Of a stretch of DNA of 64,000 bases, positions 23,232 through 38,200 are shown piece after piece. Location: assembly GCA_037954235.1 (NCBI GenBank), contig JBBMOA010000002.1, forward strand, positions 7,185,009 to 7,249,008, read 5' to 3'. How positions within the stretch are numbered: position 1 is the first letter of the stretch; every line of letters starts with the position of its first letter. Made by a program: the position numbers and the translations under genes. Below the pieces are notes generated by a model. It made no database searches and was not told the DNA's origin. It was given only the letters and a program-made list of their open reading frames with translations. Source of the stretch: Aulostomus chinensis (lineage: Eukaryota > Chordata > Actinopteri > Syngnathiformes > Aulostomidae).

Positions 23232-26219
23232 GTGAGTGTTCCAGCGAGCGCTGCCCTCCAGAGCGCCTCTCGCTACACCTGCACCGATATGACCGAATAC
23301 CTTCACCTGACTGGCTGTTCACCTCCCGGCGCCCAGCGCGTGGTCGCTGCTTGTTTCGCGATGCTTGCTTGTGTTGTTGTGTGCAAACACCCCAGTTTAC
23401 TCAATTACATGCTGATTATTGGCCATCATTCATGGCTTTCTGAGAGGATCTGATTTATTGGGTCAAGTTAATCGTTCAATTTTTATTTTATTTATTTATT
23501 TTACTTTTATTTTCCTTGACCAGATGTCATGTAAACTGGTTAGATACCTGGTTTATACTCCTCAGCTGTGTAGGGATATGGGCTGTGAGACGGTCATGAT
23601 ATGGGGAGATCAACACTAATGAGAGTACTTCTGGGAGAGTGTGTGTCTGTGTCTGTGTGGGGGAACAAGGCTGGAGGAGGAGGTGGACAGACCCACAGCT
23701 GCTTACTGAGCTCAGAAGATTATTTTGCCTCCATACTGAGGGCTGCCATCACACCAACATGCGCTAGGATGTTTTCTTGTGACTTTCTGCTGAATAGTCT
23801 GTCTTTGCATGGCCTTTATCTGACTAAATATTACAATTATTACAGTCCAACCTAAACCTAAAAGATTTATGAAAACACCCATGAGAGGAAAGCGGATCTT
23901 TATGTCTCAAACCAAATGGCAGGGTAATAACATGCAGCGTTGCCTTCAACCAGGTGGACATGTTGTTTAAATGTGTGAGAAATCAAGTCCCACCTCCTCC
24001 CCGGGAGCTTGGCATCCTCACTCACCCAGCAGGTTTGAATTGGAGTCATGAAACTGGCCCAGTGCACCAGTCACACCTCCTGATGGAGTCAGCCTGGTGA
24101 TGACAAGTATCCTCCCTCCACTGGTCTGAGTCACCACCAACCTGTAGTATCGCCTGACAGGTGAGACGGTGAAGGAAAACCCAGCCAGCCAATGATTCCA
24201 CCGTTCATCAGTGAAAGCTGGGATGAGTTCAAGGGCAGCGACTCACCGTCAGAAAATCAGGAAATTAGGGTGTCCCCCCCCCCCAATCTTTTTACAATTT
24301 ACTGTGCAAAAAGAACGAAAATAGTATATTAACTATAATTCAGCATTCAAGTGAACTGTTTTGTTGTTGTCAGGAAGACATCATTTTGTATTTGGTGTAC
24401 GAGAGTGCATAAGGAACGACAAAGTAACTCTGAATCCATCACAAGATCTTGAGGCTCAGCATTTTAAAACCGCATGTTTTATCTGACCAGCAGACCAAAA
24501 ACAAAACGTGTACCAAAGAAACCAGCAAATTTTCAAAATTCTGAGCAGCAAAGATTTTTCAGCTCATAGAAGGTTGCACGATTAATGTAATGAAGGCAAG
24601 CAAACACAACAAAACTGAAATGATGATTGCGCTCATGTACGGTGTTCAAGGCCTTCAGTGGAGCTGTGTGTGTGTGTGTGTGTGTGCGTGCGCTGCCTTA
24701 AGTGACCGATTGTAGATCAGAAAGTTTGTGTCTGCATTTGGTGGTTGGAAGAATAAATCGGTTGTTGTGGAGTTCTCAGGGTTGAAGTTTAGATCTTGGC
24801 TCTGAAATGAAATTGTAGATTCACTACAAGTTGCACTACATTACATTCATACACACACACACATACACACACACATCTGTCTTCAGTTTTGGTTTCCTTC
24901 CTTACCCGCCTTGTTAATGATGATTTCATTTTATGATTTATGACACAATATTTTGCTGTAAGTGACCTTTTTAAAATGATGCCCAAGTAATCATAATTCA
25001 ATTTTGCAGGCTGTGAGAGAGAAAGTGGTAATTCATTGTATTTGTAAGTGCAGTTGTACAGTTTAAGTGCTGCATCTCTTCCCCCTCTGGAGTTGCTCCA
25101 GCATGGAGCTCAGGTTGCTCTGTAGCCCCCTCTCACCCCCCCTGCTAAAGAGCAGCCACAGAGACAGCAGTGCAATTGGAATATTGCTATTTAAAGTAAG
25201 CCATGCTGGGAGCAGCCCTAACCTAGGGATAGATGATAATCTCCTGGCGGGCCAGAGAGTGACATCTAAGGGCTTAACACTCATTGATTAGGCTCTGTGA
25301 CATGTGACGTGACGGCAGGTCATGTGGCTGCCTGTGCAGGAGAGCCGACTGTACACCTCCTCCAAGCGCGTGTCCCGGTCCATGCCCGGAGGTAGAGGAG
25401 GCATAGCAAAGATGCAGGTCTCGCTGTTGAGGAAATGGGGGTAAATGAAAGAGTAGAGGCTGATGGCGGATTGGAAGTCTCCTCACCAGATGGTGGAGGC
25501 CTAGGAGTCCATCTGCTGCCGTGCTGTGCTTCTGTGGAGACTTCCTGACTTCCTTTTCCTCTGAGCGCTCAGATGAAGTTGGGTCCCCCTGCCTCAGTGT
25601 GGTGGAGGAGAACCTGCTGTGGCTGCAGGCCTGAATCTGGCCTGCTGCCTTTAGTAGAACCGAGCCGTAAGAACCACTGTGAGGAGGCAGAACAATGGTA
25701 ATATTCACAGCTGCCTTAATAACAGCAGTAGAACACATAATCAGTGGAAATACTACAGTGGTCCTGTTGTGAGCTCTGAAAGTCCTGACCTCTTCTCTTC
25801 AGAGTGCTGGTTTTGCTGAAGATGGCGTTGATAGAAATTATATGAATGCAGCAAATGTTTGGCATTTTCTGCTTGATGATTAATAGCTACTGTGTTTTCT
25901 CCCAGGATTTAGAGATCCAACAAAACACTCCACATCGTTAAAGTAATTAACTGAGGACGAACAAGACCTTCATGACCTTGGCTAGTTAACTGACTGAGGA
26001 CTGGCAGACTCCTAAAGTTCAGACTAGTGATGGAGCCTGCAGCAGAACTCTGGTGTGCTGTAATATCAAATAATGAAGCCTAACAGCCTTAAACCAGCAA
26101 TGAAATGAAGCTTTTTACACACCCAAAGGCTCCGATTATTCTGCCATTGATTCTCTGCCAGTTCAATTAAGGACATTTAGCTCTTAAAAAAACATCTAGG
26201 AACAGTGCGCTGAATCAAA

Positions 26220-26265
<46 letters not shown>

Positions 26266-29200
26266 GTGAATAAAGAAATTGCTTATGGAACAATGCCGGA
26301 AACATTCTCATGAAGTCATGTGTAAGACAGTGTGCAGCTCTTAGCAGAAGCGAATGCATAATGGCAGGTTCTCTGGTCATGCAGCCTACTTCTCTCTACA
26401 GTATGTGGGGGCAAAGCTGCCCTTCTTTGACCCCTGCAGCCTCTTATTGGGCAGTGTGTTAATTGCAGTAAAACCCAGATGGTGATGTGGTACCGACCCA
26501 CACAGCTTCCCTCTCCTGCGTTTTCTGCTCAGCCAAACAGACGGAACGGGGTTCCCTAAGAGGGCCAGACCTAAAAGGCCTCATCGCTGTTCATCTGGAA
26601 CATGAGCAGGATTACCCCGCAGGCTAGTCCACGTATCTGTACTTGGTACGGGGCATTTTGCACAGATCTGTGCACCTTGTGACCTGGAAATGTTCTCTGA
26701 ATTACTTGTATTCTCAGGCCTGCAGAAAAGAAGAGAGGAAGAATATGTGGTCAGTGTTCCCTCTCCACGCGGTTCTCTAGATACTTGAGTAAAGAAAATG
26801 CAAATCCTTGTATTTGTTTAACTCTTGAGGACATGGAAAGCCTTTTCTACATGTTCTGTGGAACATAATCTCATGTAGCTGCCTGGTCAAGGTGCCTCCA
26901 CAGTGCCTGTCTGATGGAGACAACTAGGCAGCCCTGAATCTCAGACACCACTTTAAATGGTAATCTGATGTGTCCATTGCACATGACGCTCATCCCCGTG
27001 TTAAACAGAGCTCCAGAGCCCGTCAGTATACTTTCTTAGACTACTGCAGTGTCTTCGTTGGGTCACTGAAAACATAGCGCCTCATTTCCCTCAAACAGTC
27101 TTAAGTAGCTGCTTTGTTGTTAGAGGGTTCAAATCGTGACACACTTCTAAACAGGCCGGTGTCCTTGTGAGCTCCCCCCCGAGCCCGTTCTAGTGTTACA
27201 GGCTCATTCACAGCGTCGCGGTGCTGCACCAAGCACCTGCACGGACGCTTGACCAGTATATTTCTCACCTGTTTCACACTCCAGACGTGATGTCAGAGCC
27301 AGGCGGCTCCGTATGACGACACATTTAGAGGGAGACTTGACATCTCGGTACCAAAAAATCCTGGGCTTTCACCGCAGGGCACGAGCTTCTCAAATAAAGA
27401 GAGCAACTTAAAAAAAAAAAAAGTGTGTGCGTGTACACGCATGCAAGGTATACATGGCTATTTGTGCTGTTTGTGTATGAGGCTGGTTGCTTGCATGGCG
27501 TCATGTTCACTCTGTGGGAACATTAGCAATGTCGCAGTGGACACTGTGATGAGCAGATCTCTGAGTGGATCAGAGGAGGATTTCTCTCATGTGAATCGTC
27601 AGGATGTGTCTGTTTGCAGGCAAACAGGCAGGTGACTGATGAAAGTTTGTTTGGGGAATGTCACCTGGGTGGATTCTCAAACTCAGGAATCTGGATGAGG
27701 CAGTTTTTCACTAGTGAAACTTTCTGGACAAAGATACTTGAATTTTACAACACTGTCTGCTATGTGACTGCAAGGCTTTGCAGTAAATCCAAAGTATTAG
27801 TCAAAGATAGAAACCGCCTGCTGTAATTCACACTTCTGTCAGGACACAGTGTCATCCTGCATCATCTTAAAATGTCTTCCTCAAGCAGCCGGATTAGTCT
27901 TCTCTTAGCCAGCTCCGCTAAAGCTGTTTCCCTACATAATTGATGCAGGTTCTTATACTGATTCTCTTCACCTTGGTTCTGTTTACCCAACACACCTGCA
28001 ATCTCACCAGCTTTAAACGGAGCCGTTGCATCATTGACGCAGGGCTTTGCAAAACGCACAATGCAGCAGTGCCTTCTCTGCACCTGCATCCCTCTAGTGC
28101 TTACAAAAGTGGGTAAACATTAAATTCCAGTCACTCATATACAGACAAACGGATTCAAAACAGAATTCATTATTTTATTGGCTCATACATGTGAGCTATT
28201 TGGTGGTTTCGAAAAAAGATATTCATACTGCTTATCCTGTTAAGGGTCGCAGGGGTGGGGGTGGGGGTGGTGGGTGGAGCCTATCCCAGCAGCTACAGGC
28301 GAGAGGCAGGGTTCCCCCTGGACAGGTCACCAGTCCATCACAAGACCAACACATAAAGACAGACAACCATTCACACTCACAGCCACACCTACGGTCAATT
28401 TAGAGTATCAATCAGCCTCGTCCCCTCTTGATGTCTTTGGACTGTGGGAGGAAGCTGGAGTACCAGAGAGAACCCACACAGGAACAGGGAGAACATGCAG
28501 ACTCCACACAGAAAGAACCTGTGCTGGAGCCGGTACTGGAACCCGGAACCTTCTTGCTGTGAGGCCACAGTGCTGACCACTGCACCACCGTGCCACCCTA
28601 ATATGAATCAGATCCATTCATAGTCCTCAGAGCTGCGTATCTTTGTATCCTCCATGGAGTTGAAAAATTCTCACGATTTGACTTTTTGCACTGTCTTAAC
28701 GTTTAGTTGAAGGAATTTATCAAATGTAGCAAAAGTGTTAAGAGATGAAACACAACCGGCTGTTTCTGGCTGTCCACACTCCTTGTTTTAATGCATTCTG
28801 TTGCCTCTGCAACACGTCATTGCTTCACCACCAGTGTGGACGGTCTGGGAGTGCGCGTGTGTGGGTGTGTATAAAGTACATACAAACTCTAATCTTCTCC
28901 GCACAGGATGGAGTACACGCACGCACACACACACACCCCTGTGAATTATTTAAACATTTAAACATAAGTGAGTGGATGGGGAGCATCTGACAGTAAGAAG
29001 GATGAAGAATTCAGTGGCTATAAAGTCCCAAATGTCTTCTCCCTTCTTTTATCCAGTAAATCAATCAATGTAATGCTTTTATCTGAGAAAATAAGGTCGC
29101 TGGATTCAGCCAGCAGTTGTGTGAGTGCATCCATGTGTTCAGTGGCGGCCTTCCACTTCTCCTCCCCCGCCAGTGTGAGTTGGCTCCAGACACCACCGCT

Positions 29201-32200
29201 GCAAAGGTCAGCGTATGTGTGCACGTGTGGACGGAAAGTGACAGCAGTGAGCTGTATAATGGGTTTTGTTGTTCCCAAAGCAGATGAAGACTGAGATTAG
29301 GCTTAAAGGGGACAGTGAATTTATTTCGGCTTTCGTTCTCTGAGAACGAAAATCCCAACAGAAGTAAAAGCTTTATTAGCTTGTGAATTTTTCGCTGCCC
29401 GACTTCCTGACATTATTTTCTCAGAGGCCTCATCGTTGTGCATGAAAGTAATCGTCAACTGGATGTCCTTCTGAATGGGTGGTTTTGCCAGTTTCTCTAT
29501 CCAACACAACACTGGAAGGTATAGATTCGCTAGTGTATGCTTGTGTTTGTTAGCATCAACACCACTCTGCTTTTGGTCTGTCCAGTGACATTTTCTCCAG
29601 AATCTGCTTTGATGATTTGGATTGAAGAGCAGCTCTGCGCTCTGAAACCCAATATTGGAAATGTTTTGTGTTGTTGCTGCACGGTACAGTACTCTGTGCT
29701 GCTCAGCATTCTTTTTTCCATTTCACACATTTTTTTGAAAGCCTCAGCTTGATGAAAGTGAGCGTACAAGCCAAGAGGTGACAGCAAACCAGCCACAACA
29801 CGGCAGTGATGCTGCAGGTACCCTGGGAGAAGAGCTTTCTCCTGGCACCATATTTTGTTCCCAGGGGAGAAGAACATGTCCGTAGTTCATTGTACACAGT
29901 TCATGGAGCGTTAGGAACATTGTTGATTAGGAATATAAGGAGCTTTCAAGGGATAATTCACCCGCAGATAAAAATGTAGTCATCCTGGGAAGGTTGGACA
30001 AATTTTTTTTAGTCTAACCCCAAGCAACTGAACTGAATGGTGACCAGTTTTCAAAGGTAAAATAAATGCTTGTGTAATTTCAGAGCCCTCAAGTGCCTCC
30101 ATACTGCCTGTCCAAAGTCATCCAAGTGTCCTGAAGCCTCGACACGCCATCTTGTTTTCAGAGACGACACTGATGCTATTTTTTTTTTTTTTTTTTTTTT
30201 TTTTAGCCTTTAATGATTGCGACCCTTCCAGTCATCGGATAAGTCACAAAATGGATGAGCAGGTGTGTTGAGACAAACCTACTTAGGGTGTTGATGTGGA
30301 ACCTAACAGTGTGAAGCCAGTTTCATCAAGGATGAACTGATTCTTTGCATCAATTACGCCGGCCCTGTCCGCACTCTTCATGCAGCAGGTTGTTGATTGG
30401 CCTGTGAGAGCCAGAGGAAGGAAATCGAGGTGGTGAAGAGATCAAAGCGTAAATGTATCTGTCAACTGGTTTAATTCCTTCTCACACAGCTGCACTGCGC
30501 TGGCCTCCACGGGCCACTCCCTCCAGTGAGAGTGGAGCACCAAGTCCTTCACGACCAGCATGCCATCAGGGGATTCACTCAAAAGGCAAAGCGTTGACTC
30601 AGAGGTTCACTTTGACAGCCAGTAGCGGTGAACTCTGCTCTGATGGACAATGGGATGTTATGCTCATTTACATAATGTACGTTCTCTTGAATTTAAGGGG
30701 CCATCTTGTGAACAGCAGTCTGTCTCTGTTCAGCTTGTGCTGTAAATCTACTCGTTTCACAAATATCCCAGAATTGACCTGACGCTATTTCCAATCATTC
30801 CAACAAGTCAAAATATTAAACATTATGTTGCTGTAATCAGTGTTAATACCAGCCCGGTTTATTCCTGCTCATCAGTTTTAATGAGTGATTGTGTGTTCTG
30901 GTCTGGAAGACATCAGGCCTGCAGTCCATACCCCTTCACGAGGACTGTAACTCGAAGCGAAGTAAAATCTGGTCAACTGGACGTAAGTTTATCTTGAAGA
31001 CGTTTCACCTCTCATCCGAGAGGCTTCTTCAGTTCTAGTGAAGAGTGTGGAAACTCCAGCTTATAAAACTATGTGGGAGTGGTCAGTGCTATTGTGGTGG
31101 AAACGTCCCTCCCGAGACTCACCTGGCCTCTCCAAACGACAGTCGTTGTGCGGTGTCAGGGAGTTTCAGGGGTGGTCGTTAGGGGGTTTCACCGACCACT
31201 CAGATGCTAATGGGCTGTGCTGGCATCAGCCGTTCCACATGGGTCTTTCAGCTGAACTCTTTGGGGAAGCTTTGAAAGGACTTGGTTGTAAATAGGTGAA
31301 AGGAAATGTCGCAGTCCACCTCCTCTGTTCAAAGATGGTTTCTCTATCCTGACGTGGATGACTGTAACGTTGTGATATCTCTGAGAGCCGAATCGGTTTG
31401 TTCTAACAGTCCCGTCAGAGGCTGAAGTTTGAGGAGCTGTTGACCTGATAATTGGATCAAAAACTTTGCTCCTCCCGTTTGTATGAATCAAAGCTCTCAC
31501 TCATCAGCAACGACAAAACAACTACATAACAAACATGACTGCAATGATTATTGAGATTGTTTGAGTCCACAGTGAACTAATAAGGGTGACATTGGTGCCA
31601 AGAGCTTGCAGTCCCCTCAGTCCAGGGAGGGTCTTTGTCTGTTGATTGGTCTCCATTCTGAGGACTTCAGCAGGGCTTGCAGGTGCTGCCCAGCACCTCC
31701 TGCTCCTCTCACTGGTACAGCATGTCAGAGTACATGGAAGGCGTTACTTACAACCCATATTGTCCAATTACTGACACAAAATGAACACAGTTAGGACACT
31801 GCTTGGGCTTCTTACACTCCAACACAACCAAGTAATGAAGGAAAAGGTTTCCTTTTGCTCTCAGGCTAGCCGCCAATCCAGCTTCACACTGCTAGAGGTT
31901 ATGGAAACAGTCCGGTGCCCGTAGGCATAGGGAGTCTGTGGCCCTGCATGCCCATGTAAGGGAGTCTGGTTCTTCCTAACTGGTTCAAAACTTAAAAGAG
32001 AAAAAAAAACCAAAACCCACACGCAGCATGTAAAGCCACCTGAAACAGCCTGCAGGCCTGCTTCCAAATTCACGTTCTTCTTAATGTGAAACTTTGGCGT
32101 TGTTTAACATTAGAATCTGATATTGTGGCATCATTTATAGGTCAGAAGGGAGGAAAAAATCTCCCCCATAACGTTGGCACAGTCTCAGAGTGGACGGAGA

Positions 32201-35200
32201 AGTACTTGTCATGTGCTTGATGAGCATCTCCTCCATGATCTTCATCTGCATCCATTACTAAGTCCTTGACATGTCCTAAACCCTCCTCATTCAGTGACTC
32301 CACTCAATTGTTGTTCTGGGTGCCATAAAGGAGAGTTCCATCCACCTGCACTCACCTTGCAAATGCTGATGCCCAGGTCCATTCACAGCTGGCTGTCTCA
32401 GTCCTGGCACAGCACCTCCATGAAAGTTCAACTGGTTTTTGACTTCCAGCAGAGGTGTCAAGTGCCTTTTCAGTGAGGAATCTGCTCCGTGCAGCTGTGG
32501 TTATTTTTAACGACCAGTCACTCCAGACTTATTCTTGGATAATTTCAAGTTGTGTCCTTCATGAAGGTTGGAGGAAACCTGCGCACCCCCCCCCCCCATA
32601 TGTCAGTTATACTGTATATTCTCTCTATGAGTATTTGTACATACCATAATAGTATGATGATCACATTGACATTTCATTTTTCAAAAGCTTCCTACTCACC
32701 AGAGATTGGCTGTGGGTGCCAACACTTGAATGAGTGACAGAGAGGGAGGATAATGGGAGACGGAGAGGCATGTTGGTGTTTCTGGCAAAGTCACAGAGGA
32801 GAGAAACATTAGCAGCGTCTTTCTCTAGTCTGCAATCACGCAGGTCGAACTGGCAGTCTGGTCCTGGCCCTTCGTCACTGATGCTGCTCTGAGGCAGTTT
32901 ACTCACCTCCTCCAAGATGCCACTGATGCCAGCTTCTACATGTCATAATAACCGGAGAGCTGATTTCTAATAGATCTGACTCATGAAGTGTCAGTGAACT
33001 CTTTATTCAATTTCAGTTGGTTTCTTGTTGGTTTCTGGTCTCTGTTTTTAGTGACAAAGGACAAATATGAAGCAACTGTATGTGTCTGAGAAGGGGCAAC
33101 ATTTGAAAGGAGAAGCAGTGTTTTGTGTTTGTAATACTGAAATAGGTTTTATGAATGAATATCCGAATGTTATTTCTGCAAAAACTCAGACTTAATGTCT
33201 TTGATTGCCTCGTTGTTGGATTGATATGCTGTCAAGAGCGAGTTTGTTCTTGGAGCCAAGTACAAACCACGACTAAGAGCTGCTGCTGCTTTGGCTGAAC
33301 ACTTCAACAAACTCTACAAGCAGATGAAGGAAGAGCTAAGAATCCAGCGGCAGCAGGTCTGATCACAGCCTGCTGGACAGCTCTGACCAGTGAAAAAACA
33401 CAACATCACAACTATCCGTCACTGCGCTGATGCTACGGGGAGACGCTTCGCCTGGCCCACCTGACAGCCTCAACAAGCTCAGCGACCCTTTGTTTGTCTC
33501 AGTTGCATTTGGTGCGCCGGGGAAATCTTCCACTTGACACGTGTGATCATACACACAAACGCAGATATGAGTTCCCGTCTCGTAGGGGATGCGAGGTGGT
33601 GGTGATGTGCTAATAACTCTTGGGACCCTGAGGATTTTGGGTTTGTGTTACATTATCACTGGCCTGTCTGTGTTGGGCCCCACTGGCCTCGGCCTCTCCG
33701 GAGCGACGGCGCTAATAGCCTACAGGTATAATTTGATGTTTGGGACTCGACACGCATGCTGTGACTGCAGGTGACTGGGAGTTGTGAGATGTTGGTGAAG
33801 TTGTCGTCCCCTCACACTGTCCCTGTTGTGTGTCTCTACTCCCCAGGGAGCAGCCGATCTACACCACCAGGGCCCACGTCTTCCAAATCGACCCAACCAC
33901 CAAGAAGAACTGGGTTCCTGCCAGCAAGCAGGCGGTTACAGTCTCTTATTTTTATGACAGCACACGCAACAGCTACCGCATAATCAGCGTTGATGGATCC
34001 AAGGTATGTGTGTGTTGGTGTATGTGTGTGTTTGTGCACGTTCACACTCTGTGGGATTTTCTGAATATTACTTTGACTGAGCTGTTATATTTATACTTCT
34101 GAAGTAAGGAAGGTGGTCTCTGAGTTATGTAACTGTCCTATCACTATTTTGATAGTAAAAAGTTCTAATTTCAACATTTGAAACGTGAATATTTTCTGGG
34201 TTCATGAGTCTTCTATGACCTGCATATCCTCGGGTTGTGGATGGATGTTCAGTTGAAAACAAGATACTTAAGGAGGCCGTCTTTGACTTTAGAAAACAGT
34301 GATTGACATTTTTCAGTTCTCATTGATTAATTTGATGCTCAGCTGATCAGATTAATTGATAATGGTAATCATCATTAGCCGCAAAGGAGTTCAGCAAAAA
34401 TATTTCCAGGAAAATGATTCTGATTTGTTATCACAGGATTGTGATGTCTTATGTGTAACACCTGACACATGAATATGTTTATATCTTGTATTCACACCTT
34501 CTACCTCTGCAAACTGGGACTAGCTTATGTGTTGCCATGGCGATGAGGTTCCTCTCTGTGTGAGAACCGGAGGAGATGTATGAAAGTGGTTCCCCACTGC
34601 TGACATTGTCAGGCATTCACCTTTGGCACGATGTTCAATCACACAGATAACTTGGAAAGCAGGCTGAGGGTGGTGAGGGTCCGTGAGGGCCCTCACGTCT
34701 CCTCCATCCTCCCTATTTACCAGACAAGCCTCCGCTGAGCTGCAGCTCATTCCAGCTGCTACAGAACGTATGCAGGCAGAATTATATCAAGATTTTGAAA
34801 CTGGACGCGGTGGGTTTCTGGCCCCCGGTTGTCACTGGTGTAGAGGTATTCTGTTGTCAGCTTGTCGGTTTGTCCCATTCTTGGTCATGTGATGCATATC
34901 CTCGACTCTTCTGAATGGCACCATGACTGAATGGTCCACTGGAACTCTTGGATGACTTGGAATGATTTAGGTGGCGAAAGATCAAGGTCATTTTGATGGA
35001 CACACTTACAACTTGCATACAGCTGCAATGCGGCGTTTCAGGTTTGTAGGTGTTGCTTATGTATGTGTTCTATAGAGTCTGGTATAAGCTAAGACTGTCC
35101 ACTATGAGTGAAGGTAATTAAGTCTTTTAATTGAATGAATCCCTGTATTGTAGCAAACGGCTGTTTAAAGAAACCCTGCTTTTTAATTAGTCTCTACCAC

Positions 35201-38200
35201 AGCTGGAAATCAGAGGCAAGACTGACCAGAGACAACTCCCCATACCTGGACCCCTCCCTTTTTCAGAGCCCTTATCATAAAATGGGATTGGATAACGAAG
35301 GCTATCTGCTTTATTTTTGGCTACATTCATATCATCTTTGTATGTTTTATACAGTAAATCCCCAAAGCGAAGAATCCTGTCTCTGCTCAGCCACTCATGC
35401 TACCCTCTCTGTACTTACTCTGTAACCTTGAGTAACTGAGTTCTCTTCCTCATGCCGTGTCTGCAGGCATCAGCTGTATCAGGGATGATGATTCAAATTT
35501 GCCCAATGAAATGTTATCTCAATTTTGAATAGAAATGGTTCCTGATATTCCAAAGTAATTGTGGTTAAAGTGATGGAGGAGCAAACTATCTGGAAGCCAG
35601 GAAATGAGTCAAATCAAATAAATGTTATTATAGTTTGCACGCTAGCTTCTAGCTACACAGGTCTGTCCAGACGAATCGTCTGTACTGCTGTACGCACAAG
35701 CTATGACAGACTGTCAGCTTCTATTCGTCCCTCTATGAGAGGAGGGCGACTCCCTGATGATGATATGGCAAGTCGAGGAGCACATCAGCACTTTTGCTTC
35801 TCCCTCATTCCTACTGGAGCTGCTCACACAGGGATGCAGCCAGTACCGCGACACAGGAAGGAGTTCGCATGCTGCCCATAAACTACTTCAGCCCTGAAAA
35901 CTCTCTCACAGCCGGATGTTCTCCAGCTGTGAGAGGCTCCCTCCAAAAACTACTGGCTGCCGTCGCCAAGAACATGGTTATAAAATCCTCCATCAAATTT
36001 TGCTGTTTTTCTGCAGAAGAGGTTTCATTGTAGTCTGGCCTGAGCGGTAGAGCTGAACAATGTGTTGTGATAGCAGTCAGTATCGATAACTACTGATAAA
36101 TGTTAGCAGCCTTGCCTAATAAAGACTACGAGCAAAAGTAGTTAGTCATTCAGAACCTGCCATACAACTAAATAACGGCTGGATCAACCAAACTGCACAT
36201 TTGTGATGAGCTTCCATGACAGGTTCCACTTAATCTATCTGAAACGTTTCCTTTTCGTCTAATCGTCTGTTCCATGTTCCTCTTCTTCCATTTCCCTCAC
36301 CTACTTTGGATCTTCAATTTGTTTGTAGTAAAAACTCATCAGAAACATCACACATTATTACAAAAAAAAAGTACTTCTGGGTTTCTGACAATATCTGTCA
36401 GCATCCTCACTCGGTCATGAGAGAGTTGAGCAGCAAAGCAAGCAGCGTCTCACAGCCTCTGACCAGGTTCTAGCTTTTATTGTCGTGGTTTGCTGAGCAC
36501 ATTTTTCCCGACATGGAAACTTCACTCTAACGAGCTGGGAGTTGACACCAGTACTGATGAACGGGTGTTGTTGGACATTGGCAGTCTCTCACCGTGATGA
36601 CGGGGCAGCAGATTTTCCATATTTTGAAACATTCAAACATTCAAAAGACAACAAAACCCTAGTTTTGAGGCACAAAAAGCCTTGTCCTTTTTTTTATTTT
36701 TATTTTTTCAAGTTATATAAAATGGGTATCCGATCCTGTTTCTGGAGCCTTGAACCTGAATGTTCTGAATGCTTATTTATCATAGCTAAAGGAGAGAATA
36801 TAATATCTTCTGTCCTAATTTGGAAATATTCCTCATAGATCTGCGTAAAGTCTCCTCTGATCGATGCAAGAACGTCACCGAGGACGCTTGTAAGTTAACA
36901 GTGCATCTGCTCTCCTAGCAAAAGCCAAACCTGCGTCATTATCAGCAGGAACACTGTGTTTTTAATATATGGTTTGATGTACCAACCGTGCATTGTCATT
37001 AATGCAGCTGAGAGCCATTTAATGAATATATATCACACCTCATATCACAGCTCTGCCTGGCAGGCGATGCCAGTTCTCCATCCTGCTCTGAGACCGGCTG
37101 AGAGGACAAATCCAACCCATCGTCTTTGGCTGGGTTTCAGTGGTAAAACTAAGGCCAGCTCCTCCTGTCCATCACCAGGACTTTCCCTCGCTGCCTTTTT
37201 GTTTATTATTCACCCTCAAAAACGACTCTTTGTGACGCTAATTCAGCTGGAACCCTCAGTCACGTCGACTCTAACAAAACAAGGTGCTAAATGTTACGAG
37301 CAGGAACACAACTCATGTTGACATTTATTCATAACATGATCACCGTGTTCTCCAAATATGATGTTTGCAGATGAATAACTCTCCATGAGATGAAGGGAAC
37401 GGAGTCCTACATGAGCCTTGGGATTGTTGGACTAAATAACCCAGATGTTTTTGTTCTCATCCTCTTGTTGTTCTTGTTTCCCGCTGTGTCAGAATTCGGA
37501 TGCATTTGTTGCCTGACAGGTGAACCCAGCCCTCCTTCCAGACGCTGTCCCCTGTATTACTCATGACTATGCAGATTCTGTGGTCCGCGCTGTAAGAAAT
37601 CTCCTTTTACCTCAGAGGTTGTAACCGACCCTCAAGCCACATCGGCTGGCTGAGCTTCCCTCTGCATCTCTCGTGCCACCTGATACGAGGCCCCACTCCC
37701 CTCCCACACAGCTGCCAACATCACTCGGCTCCCCGTCTCGACGTCATCCCCTCCCACTCGCCTCCTCATCCTGCTAGTATATGTTTACAGACCCCGCAGA
37801 GACGGGGCCGACCCGGATCATCTCTGGGCCACAACTAACTCACTACTCTGGTTGTTGACTCCATTGTCTGTTAATACAAGTTAACTTAATAGCTGAAGAT
37901 TCTTTCTGTTGATTAGCTGGTTATATAACTGTCAACTTCACGATATAATGTCTTTTGATAGTGTGTGTGTTTGTGTCTGTGTGTGGGGGGGGCTTGGGTC
38001 ATTTAGCTGGCAAGTATTTCATTTCAGTTTATGGTGATCATATTTATTAACCCATTTTAACAAAGATAAGGAGGAAAAAGGTTCAGTTTTCCCATTTAAC
38101 CAGTTTATTGGTGGCTATTGGTTGCTCACAACATCGTCTCTACGAGAGCTGGTCGCTGGTTCGTGACCCTCGAGGGAGGATGGGATGCATTCAAGCCAGC

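Larger units (their letters stand above)
23232..33846 (+). other. homer2 intron 1 (10.6 kb)
   Basis: Holds (TG)n at 24667-24685 and 26222-26268, an unexplained minus-strand coding-like patch (25290-25738), a fish interspersed repeat at 28220-28598, a repeat-like block ending in poly-T at 29945-30204, and a Penelope-like fragment at 30952-31359. No nested gene was recognised in the rest. Confidence 0.8.

Noticed and set aside
33589..33774. Possible alternative homer2 first exon just upstream of exon 2
   Set aside because: It has no donor in the right phase and lacks the Met-Gly start, whereas 23227 fits exactly.
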